Below, one piece after another: positions 16,309-25,113 of a stretch of DNA of 38,122 nt; the stretch's first letter is position 1; every line of letters begins with the position of its first letter. Under the pieces are notes generated by a model that was not told the origin of the DNA, made no database searches, and saw nothing but the letters and a program-made list of their open reading frames with translations. Source of the stretch: Bryobacterales bacterium (GTDB taxonomy: Bacteria > Acidobacteriota > Terriglobia > Bryobacterales > Bryobacteraceae); the NCBI GenBank assembly GCA_947446025.1, contig CANFEY010000046.1, positions 1 through 38,122 on the forward strand, read 5' to 3'. The position numbers were made by a program, and so were the translations under genes.

Positions 16309-19014
16309 TTACTTCACAAGTGACTCAATCAACTCAAGTTCTCGGCCAGCGTCCGCCAGCTTCCCCTGAGCCGTCAAATTCCGGTAGCGCTCGATGTGCT
16401 GCCGGATATTGGCGATCAAAGAGTCGCTCTGGGGCGGCGGAGGCGGTGCATTCGGGGCCGACGTCGTCGCCGAAATCACCGGCCGCACTCCCCTCTGCCG
16501 AGCCGCCAACATCTCCAGCGCCTGCGGATAGGTGTCCGCGTAGACCAGCTCACTGCCGGCCGCCAGCACCACCTTTTCCAGCTGCGGCATGCGCGCCTGG
16601 GATGCCTGAATATAGATGGGAGCCACGAACAGGAAGGTATTGCTGATAGGCAGCACCACGATCTGCCCGCGCAGCACCTGCGAGCCCTGCTGGTTCCACA
16701 ACGAAAGATCCTTCGATATCGAGGGGTCTTGATTGATCAACGCCTCAATCTGCAGCGGCCCCGGAAGAATCTCCTGCTTCGGCAACTGCAGGAACACCAG
16801 TTCGCCCAAGTGCTCCCCATCGCAGCGGGCAGCCATAAACCCGATCAAGTTCTGTTTGTTGCGCGGCGTGAACGGCACGGTCAACAAGAACTCCGGCTTC
16901 GATTCTCCGGGCAGCGTCGCCAGCATATAGGTCGGCTTCACGACTTCAGGCGAGCCGGCCTGGCTGCCCGTGAACGTCGCCAGATCCCACGAATCCGCGC
17001 GGTTGTAGAAAGACTCCGGCTTGCGCATGTGATACGCGCGGTAAATTTCCGCCTGCGTGCGGAACAAAAATTCGGGAGCCCGCGCATGTGCCCGCAAGTC
17101 CGCCGGCATCTGCGACGCCGGCGTGAACAGGCTCGGGAACAAATTCGCGTAGCCCTGAATCAAAGGGTCCTGCGTATCGAACATGTACAGCTTCACGTCG
17201 CCGTTATAGGCATCAATGGTCGCCTTCACCGAGTTGCGGATGTAGTTGAACGAATCGTTGCCCGCCACCAAGCCGCGCGCATAGGGATGCTGATCGCTGG
17301 TGGTGTACCCATCGGCCATCCACGTAAGGTGCCCGTCATCGGTGATCACCAGGTAAGGATCGGCGTCCCAAACAATAAACGGAGCCAGTTCCTCCAGCCG
17401 CGGACGCACCGCCCTCCGCATCATCATTCGGCTCTCCGTGGTCAGCGCGTCCGACAGCACAATGTTCCAATCGCTCATCGCCCACGCCGCCGCGATGCGC
17501 AACGGCATCGACGAAATCAGGAACCCGCCCCGGCCTTCATACTTCGTGCTGACATCCTGCGATCCCGATGGATAGTTGAACTCCGGCTGCGTAGTGCGCA
17601 CAAACACCGGATCATGCGAGGCTTCGCCATAGTAGATCTCCGGCTGCACCAGCTTCATCCCTGGCGCGGTCACCTCCACCGGAGCATTGCGAATCAGCAA
17701 CTGCGGCAAGCCCTCCGGCGTAATCTTGCTGGCCTCCGCCATCGCCAGGCCATAGCCGTGCGTGTAGATCGTATGCGAAATCACCCAGCGCTGCGACGCA
17801 TCGCCCAACTGGCTGATGTCGAGCTCGCGCGGTGCCAGCAGGGTCTGCCGCGTCTGCCCGCCGATCTGGTAGCGATCTACATCGGTGTCCGCGTACGAAT
17901 ACGGACGCAGCGGTTGGCTCTGGCTCAGCGTATCGTGGAACGCCTGCCACTCCCACAACCGGACGTTGTCCAGCATCACCGCATTGGCCGCGAAGTCGAT
18001 GGGCGCTTCCTTGCGCGCCGTAAATTCCTTCTCGCTCACGCGCTGGTTCAGGCCGAACCCATCCCGCGTCGCCTCAATGTGACGCTCCAGGTACGGACGT
18101 TCCAGGTTCAACTCATTCGGACGCACATACAACGAACTCACCAGCGGCGGCACCGCGATATCCGCAATCAGCACCACCGCGCAGGCCATCGCCAGCTTAC
18201 GCTGCCCAATCAGCACCAGCATTGCCGCCAGCACCGCCGCCAGCGCCTTCGCCGTTTGCAGCGGCAACCCGACGTTCTGCTGCACGTAGTCGATGCCCAC
18301 CATCAACTCGCCGTGATCCGAGTACAACATCGCGTACCGCCCCAGCCAGAAGCTCACCGCCAGCCCCAGCAGGAACAGCGCGATCATCACCTTCAGCAGC
18401 ATCGTCTCCAGCCGCCCCAGGCGCTTCACGTCTTCCCATTCCACTTGGCCCTGCTGCCACATCTCCGGGAAGCGCAGCCGCAGCTGCCACAGCCGCGCCG
18501 TCGCGTAATAGACCACCGCCCCCGCCGCCGCGCACACCGCGAAGAAACCCGCCGCACTCGAATAAAACGGCAGCCGGAAAAAATAGAAGGCCAGCGATTC
18601 GCCAAACACGGGGTCGCTCCACGCCGACGCCACATCGCGCCCGCCTATGTAACGCGCCACCGTCCACCCATCCACCGCGGACGCCGAAAGAAACAACGCC
18701 AGGAACATCGCAGCCAGCGTTGCCAGCTTCGCGTACGTTGGATTCTGCCGCAACCCCGTCCCCGCATACTTCAACCCGCGCGCATGCGCCAGCCACACCA
18801 CCGCGAACAGTACAAACCACTGAACAACGATGGGCACCCAGCGGTACAGCCACATGCGCGTCCAGGTGTTGGTCTGGCCCATCTCCGTCCACCACTTGTA
18901 GTCCAGAAACAGGCCCGCAATGCTGCGGCTGAACAGAAAGAAAATCAGAAGTAGGGCCGCGAGCAGCAGCCCTTTGAATTTGGAGGGAGTTATCGAAGGA
19001 AAGCTTGGTTGCAC
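16309..19014 (-). CDS. UPF0182 family membrane protein
   Basis: A 901-residue protein with about seven transmembrane helices in the first 310 residues (first at about 13-35) and a large extracytoplasmic domain after LNLERPYLERHIEATRDGFGL, which is diagnostic for UPF0182. Other family landmarks are YSYADTDVDRYQ, WVISHTIYTHGYG and NYIRNSVKATIDAYNGDV. A Pro-rich stretch (APNAPPPPPQ) precedes a C-terminal helical tail. The family is widespread in actinobacteria, cyanobacteria and acidobacteria; function is not established. The start is 11 bases from the end of the TonB-like gene, so they may share a transcript. Confidence 0.95.
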   Translation of the reverse strand: MQPSFPSITPSKFKGLLLAALLLIFFLFSRSIAGLFLDYKWWTEMGQTNTWTRMWLYRWVPIVVQWFVLFAVVWLAHARGLKYAGTGLRQNPTYAKLATLAAMFLALFLSASAVDGWTVARYIGGRDVASAWSDPVFGESLAFYFFRLPFYSSAAGFFAVCAAAGAVVYYATARLWQLRLRFPEMWQQGQVEWEDVKRLGRLETMLLKVMIALFLLGLAVSFWLGRYAMLYSDHGELMVGIDYVQQNVGLPLQTAKALAAVLAAMLVLIGQRKLAMACAVVLIADIAVPPLVSSLYVRPNELNLERPYLERHIEATRDGFGLNQRVSEKEFTARKEAPIDFAANAVMLDNVRLWEWQAFHDTLSQSQPLRPYSYADTDVDRYQIGGQTRQTLLAPRELDISQLGDASQRWVISHTIYTHGYGLAMAEASKITPEGLPQLLIRNAPVEVTAPGMKLVQPEIYYGEASHDPVFVRTTQPEFNYPSGSQDVSTKYEGRGGFLISSMPLRIAAAWAMSDWNIVLSDALTTESRMMMRRAVRPRLEELAPFIVWDADPYLVITDDGHLTWMADGYTTSDQHPYARGLVAGNDSFNYIRNSVKATIDAYNGDVKLYMFDTQDPLIQGYANLFPSLFTPASQMPADLRAHARAPEFLFRTQAEIYRAYHMRKPESFYNRADSWDLATFTGSQAGSPEVVKPTYMLATLPGESKPEFLLTVPFTPRNKQNLIGFMAARCDGEHLGELVFLQLPKQEILPGPLQIEALINQDPSISKDLSLWNQQGSQVLRGQIVVLPISNTFLFVAPIYIQASQARMPQLEKVVLAAGSELVYADTYPQALEMLAARQRGVRPVISATTSAPNAPPPPPQSDSLIANIRQHIERYRNLTAQGKLADAGRELELIESLVK

Positions 19015-19024
19015 AACTCCAAGC

Positions 19025-19996
19025 CTACAGCAGATGGAAGCTGACAGCGATGGTCGCCTGTACCGCCACCGGCTTGCCGTCTTTCATACCGGGTTTGAAT
19101 CGCCACTTGCGCACCGCATCAATGGCCTTCTCATCCAAACCGAGGCCCAGCTTGCGCGTGACTTTGATATCCTGCGGCACGCCTTTTTCGTCGACCACGA
19201 CGGAGAGCCACACCTCGCCCTGATACTTGGCCTTGCGGGCTTCTTCCGAATATTCGGGCTCGGGCTTGAAGGTCGGTACCGGAGCACTCACACCGCCGCC
19301 GATTTTGAACGCGCCGCCGCCGTATCCGCCGCCAGTGCCGGGACCCACGCCCGGACCCTTGCCCGGACCGATGCCGCCCCCGCCGCCCATGCCATTTGAA
19401 GGCGCGCCCAACCCCGCCAACGGATCGCCGATGTTCGGCGCATCAATGTTCGGCAGATCGTTGGGACCCACAATCGTCGGCGTGATCGCCAACTTCGGAT
19501 TCTCCACCGTGTGTACCGTTAGTGCCACGAACTGCTTCGGCGCAATCTTCGGCAACTTGCCTTTGGAATCCGGCAGCTTCTCCGCGCCGCCACCGCCGCC
19601 ACCCGCCAGTTTTTCCTTCGGCGGCAACTTCGGTGGAGGCCGTAAGTTCGGTGCCACAAGCACGATCTTCTCTTTGATCGCTTGCTGAATCTCTTTGTTG
19701 GTCCCGATGAACAGGAGCAACCCGAGAATGCTGCCGTTGATCAACAGCGACATCGCCCCGGCTTTCCACTCATTGCCGGCGTAGGCGCCCTTAACGTCCT
19801 TCATCTCCACCGGCTTGGAAGTAATCTCCAGCGGTGGCAACTTCGGAGGATTGATCAGTTCCTTGATCGATTGAATCAGACTGACGATCAGCGGAGTGTT
19901 CACTGACGCAGGCGAAAGCAGGTGGTCCAGATGCGCGTCGGCTTCATGCCTCTCCGGCGTACCTGGGTTCGGATTGTTAGGAAGCTGTTCCGGCAT
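19025..19996 (-). CDS. Energy transducer TonB-family protein
   Basis: A 323-residue protein with an unusually long cytoplasmic N-terminus (about 75 residues), one transmembrane segment (GAMSLLINGSILGLLLFIG, about 79-97), a periplasmic Pro/Lys-rich part (LRPPPKLPPKEKL), a Gly-rich stretch (about 195-240), and a TonB C-terminal domain (YSEEARKAKYQGEVWLSVVV, AIDAVRKWRFKPGMKDG). TonB proteins pass proton-motive-force energy to outer-membrane receptors such as the one at 5703-8975. ExbB/ExbD are not in the window. A TATAAT box lies upstream at 20094-20099. Confidence 0.88.
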   Translation of the reverse strand: MPEQLPNNPNPGTPERHEADAHLDHLLSPASVNTPLIVSLIQSIKELINPPKLPPLEITSKPVEMKDVKGAYAGNEWKAGAMSLLINGSILGLLLFIGTNKEIQQAIKEKIVLVAPNLRPPPKLPPKEKLAGGGGGGAEKLPDSKGKLPKIAPKQFVALTVHTVENPKLAITPTIVGPNDLPNIDAPNIGDPLAGLGAPSNGMGGGGGIGPGKGPGVGPGTGGGYGGGAFKIGGGVSAPVPTFKPEPEYSEEARKAKYQGEVWLSVVVDEKGVPQDIKVTRKLGLGLDEKAIDAVRKWRFKPGMKDGKPVAVQATIAVSFHLL

Positions 19997-20093
19997 GCTG
20001 CCTCCGCCTACAGTTCAAGCTCACTAATAGAGACGTAATCCACCACCGACTAGTTTCATTTTTTGGGATTCGCACTCTCTATAATTGGAGTCT

Positions 20094-20099
20094 ATTATA
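20094..20099 (-). promoter_or_regulatory. Putative -10 box for the TonB-like gene
   Basis: On the minus strand the sequence reads GGTATAATAG, an exact sigma70-like -10 hexamer about 95 bases before the TonB-family ATG. No good -35 is present at normal spacing (CTGACG lies 19 bases upstream), so this may be weak or activator dependent. The leader between box and gene is AT-rich for this genome. The span 20100-20286 upstream holds no recognisable gene. Confidence 0.45.
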
Positions 20100-20286
20100 C
20101 CAGCCTGCGGAACGCGCGCGTCAGGCCCCTGGCTGCACCCCGCAACCCAGCGGCCCAAAACTACCGCAGCGAGCTACCCGGCGTACTCACCTCAGATGGT
20201 CCACGCGCACCCCTCCTCCTGGCGTTCCCTGCGGCATTGGCGGGACGCTGGATGCCCTGGGTTGTTTCCGGATTTGGTGGGTTAGC

Positions 20287-20340
20287 CCCCCCAAAAAAGA
20301 AAAATGCCGGTGAGTACTCGGAGGAAGATACTCACCGGCC
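20287..20340 (-). terminator. Intrinsic terminator, minus strand
   Basis: The arms GCCGGTGAGTA (20329-20339 complement) and TACTCACCGGC (20306-20316 complement) pair perfectly over 11 bases around a 12-base loop. On the minus strand the stem is followed by ATTTTTCTTTTTT. This is a strong factor-independent terminator for transcripts coming from the candidate RNA or from the MutS-like gene. Confidence 0.85.
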
Positions 20341-20466
20341 GGATTCACCGCGCCCTAAGGCAGCGGCTCTCCGAACTTGTTGGGGCCACCTGGCAGTAGG
20401 TAAAAGGGCACCCTACAGAAAGAGACGTAATGAAACCTTGGAGGGTTCCACAACTGGACGCCCTTA
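20287..20466 (-). ncRNA. Candidate structured small RNA ending in an intrinsic terminator
   Basis: No protein is encoded here on either strand. On the minus strand a promoter-like pair (TGTACA, 17 bases, TATTCT; about 20468-20496) precedes a 111-base domain whose ends pair (UAAGGGCG at 20459-20466 with CGCUGCCUUA at 20356-20365, a two-base bulge). Inner pairings include GUUGUGG with CCCCAAC and GUAGG with CCUAC. A terminator hairpin follows directly. Total length would be about 180 bases. No tmRNA, SRP or RNase P core motifs are seen. It could alternatively be a long 3' end of the MutS-like operon. The remaining 20497-20651 shows nothing clear. Confidence 0.4.
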
Positions 20467-20651
20467 GAATAACACCAGTGTGCCATTCTGTACAGAGGAA
20501 TGTGAAAGTGTAATCACAATTTTTAAGGCTGTTGAGCTTCATTTTTGCAGTAGAAGACAAGGCGAAAGTACTTATCTACAGCTACTTAGCCGAAGCACCG
20601 CCCTCTTCCACCTCTCATAGCCTGTTCCGCAGCCCGGGATTCGGAGTCATC

Positions 20652-22391
20652 TCACAGCGGAACTCCCGCAAGTCTCACAATCGCCAGCGCATTCGACTGC
20701 CGATTCACCCCCGGCTTCACCCGGTAGTCAAAATCCAGTGCGTCTTCGTCGCTCTGGCTGCACATGTGGACGTTTTCGCCCCGCAGCCCCTCCAGCGGAG
20801 CGATCTCAGTCAGCGCCAGATCATGCGTCGAAATCGCCCCCACAGCCCCCGCCCGGATCAGCGCCCGGATCACCGATTCCGCCGCGATCCGCCGGTCATG
20901 CGAGTTCGTCCCGCTGAAAATCTCATCGATCAGGAACAACACCGGTCCACGCCCAGCCGCCCCCAGGGTATCCCGGATTCGCTCTACCTCCGCCATGAAC
21001 CGCGACTTGCCTTCCAGCAGCGAATCCGCCGTCGAAATCGACGCGCACACCTGGAACGGAGCCAACCTCAGCCGCTCCGCACGCACCGGAGCACCAGCCA
21101 GCGCCAGCACCGTGTTCGTCCCCACGGTTCGCAGCAGCGTGCTCTTGCCCGCCATGTTCGACCCGCTGATAATCCAAAACCGCGAAGCCGCATCAAAGCG
21201 GACCGTATTCCGCACGCACGCCTCCGCAGCCAGCAGAGGATGCCCCAGCCCCTCGGCCTCCAGCGCCGCCATCTCCCCGAACTCCGGCCACACGTCCCCA
21301 GGGTGCTCGTGCGCGTAGGTCGCGATTGCGTGCAGCGCCTCGAACTCCGCCCACGCGTCCAACCACCCCGGCAGGATGGCGGCATACTTCGCCCGCCACT
21401 GCTCCATCCGCACCGCCAAGTGCGTGCCTAACATCAAATACAAGGACAGCCCGTACAGCAGATCCTTTTCGCGCTCCCGCATCCAGTAGGTGACCCGCTC
21501 CAACGCCCGCAACGCACCCGGCGCAGCATCCGCCCGTTCCACCAATTCAGCCAGCTTCGGCGAGGCGAACTTTTGCGCCGCCAGCAACGCCAGCCCCTGC
21601 CCCAGAATGCTGATCTCCGGCGAAAGATCCCGCCCCGAATGCAGAATCGGTCGCACCCGCTCATGCAGCGCGACCCCGATCACCGCATGTAACCCCAGCA
21701 GCGCTCCTATATAAGGAAACAGCACCGGCCATGCCACCAACGCCGTCAGCCCCACCAGCAGCAGCACCGAAAGGATCCCCGAAGAAACCTGCAGCAGCGG
21801 ACCCAACCCCGCCGGAAACGTGCTCCCCGGCAACGCAATGCGCTTCTGCAACGACTGCGTCTCTACGTTGCTGAACTCGTGCGTCCCCAACTCCACCATC
21901 GCCTCGCGCAGCGCCGCGTTGTCCCTCAACTCCTGCACCGCCGCCTGCCGGGCCCGTGCCTCTTCCGCCGTCACCGGCCGCAGCAGGAACTCCGCCAACC
22001 TCCGCCGCCCGATCTCCGTCCGCGCTGTACACAGCAGTTCAAATAACGATCCGCTGCCCAGGATGTGGAGGTCGTGATCGTAAAGGTGTCCGTCTTCGCG
22101 GTAGTCTTCCCCGCTCTGCCCCGTGCCGTGCCAGTTGTTCTCCACCCGCTCAATGCCGCGCAAGTAGAACCCGCGCAGATTGTCGATCCGGGTAGCTTGA
22201 TCGCGAGCCGTGAAGTAGCGCCGCGCCGCGAACACCGCCGCCAGCAACGGAAGCGGCGAGGCGATGGGAAAGCGGAACGCCAGGAATCCGGACAATCCAA
22301 GGCTAGCCACGGCCATGGCAAGCGCACCGCCCTTGCGCAGTTCCGCGGCCTCCAACAATGTCTTGAGTCCGGCGACCCGAGCCTGATACAT
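20652..22391 (-). CDS. MutS-like ATPase with predicted membrane segments
   Basis: The start chosen is the ATG that shares one base with the recN stop (TGATG); longer forms run backwards into recN. The 579-residue product begins with two hydrophobic segments (about 22-58), then a MutS core-like region (ILGSGSLFELL, RTEIGRRRLAEFLLRP), two more hydrophobic stretches near 190-230, and a C-terminal MutS ATPase: Walker A SGSNMAGKSTLLRTVG at about 408, Walker B VLFLIDEIFSGTNSHDR, and STHD. The mismatch-recognition domain I of MutS1 is absent. Membrane-associated MutS homologues like this are known only from sequence. Coupling to recN suggests a link to DNA repair or recombination. Confidence 0.88.
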   Translation of the reverse strand: MYQARVAGLKTLLEAAELRKGGALAMAVASLGLSGFLAFRFPIASPLPLLAAVFAARRYFTARDQATRIDNLRGFYLRGIERVENNWHGTGQSGEDYREDGHLYDHDLHILGSGSLFELLCTARTEIGRRRLAEFLLRPVTAEEARARQAAVQELRDNAALREAMVELGTHEFSNVETQSLQKRIALPGSTFPAGLGPLLQVSSGILSVLLLVGLTALVAWPVLFPYIGALLGLHAVIGVALHERVRPILHSGRDLSPEISILGQGLALLAAQKFASPKLAELVERADAAPGALRALERVTYWMREREKDLLYGLSLYLMLGTHLAVRMEQWRAKYAAILPGWLDAWAEFEALHAIATYAHEHPGDVWPEFGEMAALEAEGLGHPLLAAEACVRNTVRFDAASRFWIISGSNMAGKSTLLRTVGTNTVLALAGAPVRAERLRLAPFQVCASISTADSLLEGKSRFMAEVERIRDTLGAAGRGPVLFLIDEIFSGTNSHDRRIAAESVIRALIRAGAVGAISTHDLALTEIAPLEGLRGENVHMCSQSDEDALDFDYRVKPGVNRQSNALAIVRLAGVPL

Positions 22392-24067
22392 CAGCCCGCC
22401 GCCATCTTGATCAACTGTTCGGCATGCCGCAGCGCTTCGGGCGTGATCCGTTCGCCCGAGAGCATCCGCCCGATCTCCCGCGTCCGCGCCGCCCCGGTCA
22501 ACTCTTGAATCGATGCCACCGTCCGACCGCCTTCCGCATGCTTTTCCACGTAGTAGTGATGGTCTCCGAAGCCCGCAATCTGCGGCAGATGCGTCACGCA
22601 CAACACCTGGCTCGACGCCGAGAGTTTCTTCAAGCGCCGTCCCACGGATTCCGCCGCGCTTCCGCCCACGCCGGCATCCACCTCATCGAACACCAGCGTC
22701 CCGGGCACTTCATTCTTCTTCGCGGGACCCGTCGTACACGTCTTCAGCGCCAGCGCCACGCGCGATAGTTCGCCCCCGCTGGCGATCTTCTCCAGAGCCT
22801 TCAGCTCCTCACCTTGATTCGGCGCAATCAGAAACTCAACCTTGTCCGCCCCATGCGCCGACCACGCCGCCGCCTCCACCCGGATCTCCGCTCGGGTCTT
22901 CTCCATCGCCAGCGCCGCGAGTTCCTGCGCTACATTCTTCGCCAGCGCCTTAGCCGCTTCCTTGCGCTTCGCCGTCAGTTCCTTCGCCGCCGCTTCGTAC
23001 GCCCTGGTCAACGCCGCCGACTCATTCTGCAAGGCTTCTCTACGCCCGGTGGAAGACTCGGCCGCCGCCAGCCCGCGCACGGCTTCGTCGAGGAACTGGA
23101 GGATCTCCTCAACAGTTCCGCCGTACTTCCGCTTCAGCTTTTCAATAGAAGCCATCCGCGCTTCCACTTCATCCAGCCGCCCAGGATCGGCCTCCAGCTT
23201 ATCGATGTACCGCGCCAGCGCCCGCGAAGCCTCGTCAATCGCCAACCGCGCCGGCTCAATGGCCGCATGAATCCCCGCCGCGTTCTCATCAATCCGGGCC
23301 AACTCGTCGAGCCTTTTCGCAATCAACCCCAGCTGTGTCGAAACACTGTCCGGGTCTTCGGAAAGCTGGGCAAACGCCGCACCCGAAACCTCCTGCAACC
23401 GGACCACGTTGCGCAACACCCGCCGTTCGTTCTCCAACTCCGCGTCTTCCCCCGGCAACGGACCCACCGCCTCAATCTCGTTCCGCTGAAACTGCCACAG
23501 ATCGGCGAGCCGCAATTTCTCCTGCGCCGAACGGTCCAACTCTTCTAGCTCCGCCGCCGCCTGCTTCCACCGCCCAAACGATTCGCTGACCCGCGCCAGC
23601 AGTCCCTCGGCCTTGGCAAACGAATCCAGCATCTGGCACTGAATCTCCGAGGAGAACAACTGCTGCTGATCGTGTTGCCCGTGAATGTCCGCCAGGTACG
23701 GAGCCAAATCCCGCAGCAGCGCCGCCGTAGCCGGCCGGTTCCCGGCGAACGCCCGCGACTTGCCAGACGGCTGAATCTCGCGCTCCACCAGAAGCTCGTT
23801 GTCTTCGAGTTCGATGCCCGCGCCCTCAAGAATCGCGGTCAGCCCCGTCGACGGCGTGACCTCAAAAATCCCCGAGATGCGCGCCCGCGCCGCTCCCGCC
23901 CGCACCATCTCCGCCGAAGCCCGCCCGCCCAGCAGCAGCCCCAGCGCGTCGACCACAATCGACTTCCCGCTCCCGGTCTCGCCCGTCAAAAGGTTCAGCC
24001 CCGCATGAAAGCGGACCCGCACGGACTCAATGACGGCATAGTTTTCAACGCACAGTTCAACCAGCAT
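22391..24067 (-). CDS. recN: DNA repair protein RecN
   Basis: This 558-residue SMC-like ATPase starts MLVELCVENYAVIESV; the alternative start at 24094 adds nine unlikely residues. Walker A is GETGSGKS at 29-36, a central coiled-coil region spans about 150-370, the signature is ASGGELSRVALALK and Walker B is TLVFDEVDAGVGG. RecN acts in double-strand break repair, holding DNA ends. The downstream MutS-like gene overlaps its stop. The first 43 codons are duplicated at 25428-25579, and the region upstream of recN has been replaced by a toxin-antitoxin-like module, so its original promoter is probably displaced. Confidence 0.96.
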   Translation of the reverse strand: MLVELCVENYAVIESVRVRFHAGLNLLTGETGSGKSIVVDALGLLLGGRASAEMVRAGAARARISGIFEVTPSTGLTAILEGAGIELEDNELLVEREIQPSGKSRAFAGNRPATAALLRDLAPYLADIHGQHDQQQLFSSEIQCQMLDSFAKAEGLLARVSESFGRWKQAAAELEELDRSAQEKLRLADLWQFQRNEIEAVGPLPGEDAELENERRVLRNVVRLQEVSGAAFAQLSEDPDSVSTQLGLIAKRLDELARIDENAAGIHAAIEPARLAIDEASRALARYIDKLEADPGRLDEVEARMASIEKLKRKYGGTVEEILQFLDEAVRGLAAAESSTGRREALQNESAALTRAYEAAAKELTAKRKEAAKALAKNVAQELAALAMEKTRAEIRVEAAAWSAHGADKVEFLIAPNQGEELKALEKIASGGELSRVALALKTCTTGPAKKNEVPGTLVFDEVDAGVGGSAAESVGRRLKKLSASSQVLCVTHLPQIAGFGDHHYYVEKHAEGGRTVASIQELTGAARTREIGRMLSGERITPEALRHAEQLIKMAAG

Positions 24068-24090
24068 GGACTCGCTTCGATTATAGCGAG
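23936..24090. repeat. Direct repeat, left copy (recN 5' end)
   Basis: This 155-base stretch covers the first 43-44 codons of intact recN plus 23 bases before the ATG. It matches 25428-25579 in the same orientation with five substitutions or so and two short indels. The two copies bracket 1.34 kb carrying three genes. Confidence 0.92.
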
Positions 24091-24100
24091 GCAAGCGTGC

Positions 24101-24826
24101 TCAGTCTTCGGCCATCTGTTTCTCGATGTCTCGAATTCGCGATTCTAGGATTTCCACTTGCCTGCGCCGCGTGTCCTGAATCATCGAAAGATACGCCTGT
24201 CTGTCCAGCGGCAAACCTAGTTCTTCGCGAATAGCAAAAAGTGCAGGAGGTAACTTATTTGAAACGCTTTCGATTCCGGCGATCAGGCTCTTTGATAATT
24301 CGATTTCTTGCGCGCCGAATTGCTGGATGTAAGAGTGCCATTCGCGAAAAGGCCCGTCCGGGGACTTGTCAGCTTCCGGCAGCCCGTCAACCAGATTCTT
24401 GAGAACCATAAGATGGGCTCGCTTGCCCGCAAGATCGGACACCACTGCAGCGTACTCGGCCATCAGGGGAATAATGGCTTGAACTGTGAGGTCGGTCCCT
24501 ACTACTTGGACCTGACCAATTACCGCAACATGCTCAATCAGTTCCCGGTTGAGATCGGCGTCGTTCGCGTTGAGGTTTGTGACCTGCGCAAGCAAGGACT
24601 GCAATTTCGATACGCTCACTGCTGCTGGCAAATAGACGTCCCGCTTCATCACCATCTCGCGTTCGCGGGCTCGCTCTCGGGCATCATGCTCAAGCTGCGT
24701 GCGAATGAGCTTTAACGAACTACGGTTCGCAAGCCACACCCCAAGCAATGCCGCTACCAAAGACAGCACCCCTGTCGTGACGGCAGTCCAAAATTCCTTG
24801 GACGCGAGAAGCTGTGAGGTGTCCAT
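24101..24826 (-). CDS. Unrecognised membrane-anchored coiled-coil protein
   Basis: A 241-residue protein with one N-terminal transmembrane helix (FWTAVTTGVLSLVAALLGVW, about 12-31) followed by a long helical, charged region (LIRTQLEHDARERAREREMV) likely to be a coiled coil, and a C-terminal helix ending DIEKQMAED. No domain is recognised. Base composition looks less GC-rich than neighbours. It is divergent from the DUF433 gene (55 bases apart) and lies inside the segment flanked by recN duplications, so it was probably acquired with it. Similar small anchored proteins occur in defence islands, but no function is claimed. Confidence 0.72.
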   Translation of the reverse strand: MDTSQLLASKEFWTAVTTGVLSLVAALLGVWLANRSSLKLIRTQLEHDARERAREREMVMKRDVYLPAAVSVSKLQSLLAQVTNLNANDADLNRELIEHVAVIGQVQVVGTDLTVQAIIPLMAEYAAVVSDLAGKRAHLMVLKNLVDGLPEADKSPDGPFREWHSYIQQFGAQEIELSKSLIAGIESVSNKLPPALFAIREELGLPLDRQAYLSMIQDTRRRQVEILESRIRDIEKQMAED

Positions 24827-24881
24827 GCTGAATCAGCATAGCTTAGAAGCGCGTTACGATAACTTAAGGAGGGCAACGAAT

Positions 24882-25112
24882 ATGGCCCTAGACTGGTCTC
24901 AATGCCCCGCTGTGGAAAGCGTGCCGGGGCGCGTTAGCGGTGCCTGGGTACTGCGAGGCACTCGCATGCCTGTCTCCATCATCTTCGAAAACCTCGCCGC
25001 CGGCATGACCGTGGAGGAAGTAATGGATGAGTTCGAGGTCACGCGCGAGGAAGTGACCGCCGTCCTGACCTTCGTCGCGCACAGCCTAGAGAAGATTCCG
25101 GCGTTGGCTTGA
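24882..25112 (+). CDS. DUF433 antitoxin-like protein
   Basis: A 76-residue protein with the DUF433 pattern: VLRGTRMPVSIIFENLAAG, then MTVEEVMDEFEVTREEVTAVL, a helix-turn-helix. The start at 24882 is fixed by a strong Shine-Dalgarno (AAGGAGGG at 24866-24873, eight bases before ATG). DUF433 proteins are commonly paired with DUF5615 PIN-like proteins and are regarded as antitoxins. Here one base separates the stop from the partner ATG. Confidence 0.9.
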   Translation: MALDWSQCPAVESVPGRVSGAWVLRGTRMPVSIIFENLAAGMTVEEVMDEFEVTREEVTAVLTFVAHSLEKIPALA

Positions 25113-25113
25113 C

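Noticed and set aside
16396-18954. Plus-strand open frame of 852 codons
   Set aside because: It lies wholly opposite the UPF0182 gene, which has clear family motifs; composition is dominated by Arg/His/Gln.
19260-19420. Gly-rich repeat-like DNA in the TonB-type gene as a tandem repeat
   Set aside because: It is coding low-complexity sequence in frame with the TonB domain; no exact repeat unit is seen.
20340-20470. Cobalamin riboswitch, SRP RNA, tmRNA or RNase P RNA
   Set aside because: Local fragments such as CTGCCAGGTGGC recall a B12 box, but the conserved cores of these RNAs are absent, and the terminator is about 300 bases from the next gene.
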